Below are positions 19,335 to 19,504 of a DNA stretch of 19,504 nt, piece after piece. The notes under the pieces are model-generated. The model saw only the letters and a program-made list of their open reading frames with translations, was not told the DNA's origin and did not search any database. Position 1 is the stretch's first letter; each line of letters begins with the position of its first letter. The stretch lies in the NCBI GenBank assembly GCA_002421645.1, contig DIST01000038.1, positions 1-19,504 of the forward strand, read 5' to 3'. The stretch comes from Flavobacterium sp. UBA6203. GTDB taxonomy: Bacteria > Bacteroidota > Bacteroidia > Flavobacteriales > Flavobacteriaceae. The position numbers and the translations under genes were made by a program.

Positions 19335-19504
19335 TGCTGTTTTGTAACTAATCTGAATTGTAGTTCCTTTTCCAATTTCAGAATGAGCCACTTTTATTTT
19401 TCCTTTATGGTATTCTTGAACAATTCGCTTAGTTAAAGACAACCCTAATCCCCAACCTCTTTTTTTTGTTGTAAATCCGGGTTCGAAAACTTTAGTAAAT
19501 TGGT
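19332..19504 (-). CDS. Sensor histidine kinase, C-terminal fragment (partial)
   Basis: Only the last 57 codons lie in the window; the gene continues past base 19504. Translated on the minus strand it reads FTKVFEPGFTTKKRGWGLGL (F and G2 boxes of the HATPase_c domain), then SLTKRIVQEYHKGKIKVAHS and a closing GKGTTIQISYKTA. The KVFEPGFTTK and GWGLGLSLTK pattern is diagnostic for the ATP-binding lid of two-component sensor kinases. Input domain, membrane topology and partner regulator cannot be seen. It converges on the HIT gene, and its stop abuts the shared terminator. Confidence 0.9.
   Translation of the reverse strand, partial: QFTKVFEPGFTTKKRGWGLGLSLTKRIVQEYHKGKIKVAHSEIGKGTTIQISYKTA

Overview
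The window is a low-GC (roughly one third G+C) chromosomal segment of a Bacteroidota bacterium, most likely Flavobacteriaceae and close to Flavobacterium. Supporting signs are -7 promoter boxes of the TAnnTTTG type, an almost complete lack of Shine-Dalgarno sequences, TonB_C-domain paralogs, a TonB-dependent receptor under a TPP riboswitch, a bacterial GGGP-synthase homolog, and DUF4301, DUF4407 and DUF456 proteins.

Layout. 30-2172: a DUF456 membrane protein diverges from three small exported TonB_C-related genes in tandem. 2372-4594 (minus): a membrane GT2 glycosyltransferase carrying a heptanucleotide repeat inside its catalytic domain, and a flippase-like LPG_synthase_TM protein. 4626-6793 (plus): ruvC and hemW, separated by a 479-bp insertion-like unit, a four-helix-bundle (S23/IVS-type) gene enclosed by a 32-bp inverted repeat. 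6832-8723: cyclase-family hydrolase, MmcQ/YjbR protein, and a PH-SHOCT protein ending in a terminator shared with a convergent DUF4407 membrane coiled-coil protein. 10032-11348 (minus): ahcY. 11478-15335 (plus): a compact operon of phosphopantetheinyl transferase, GGGP synthase, PnuC-type transporter, DUF4301 and ArfB, with junctions of 1 bp or overlaps. 15397-17792: promoter, TPP riboswitch and TonB-dependent receptor, probably an outer-membrane thiamin importer. 17848-18288 (minus): a lipoprotein with a ligand-altered Rieske-like motif. 18364-19302: greA with a hairpin in its leader, then a HIT protein. 19332-end (minus): 3' end of a sensor histidine kinase.

Functionally most of this is housekeeping: recombination, heme trafficking, the methyl cycle, ribosome rescue, transcript cleavage and vitamin uptake. 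The most unusual item is the inverted-repeat-bounded four-helix-bundle unit, whose architecture resembles 23S rRNA intervening sequences but sits between two protein genes. Other points of interest are the 7-bp repeat in the glycosyltransferase, two related hexamer arrays directly after stop codons, the riboswitch layout, the greA leader hairpin, nucleotidyltransferase-like motifs in DUF4301, and the Rieske-like protein without histidine ligands. No gene-free stretch exceeds 300 bp. No tRNA, rRNA, CRISPR array or transposase gene was seen.
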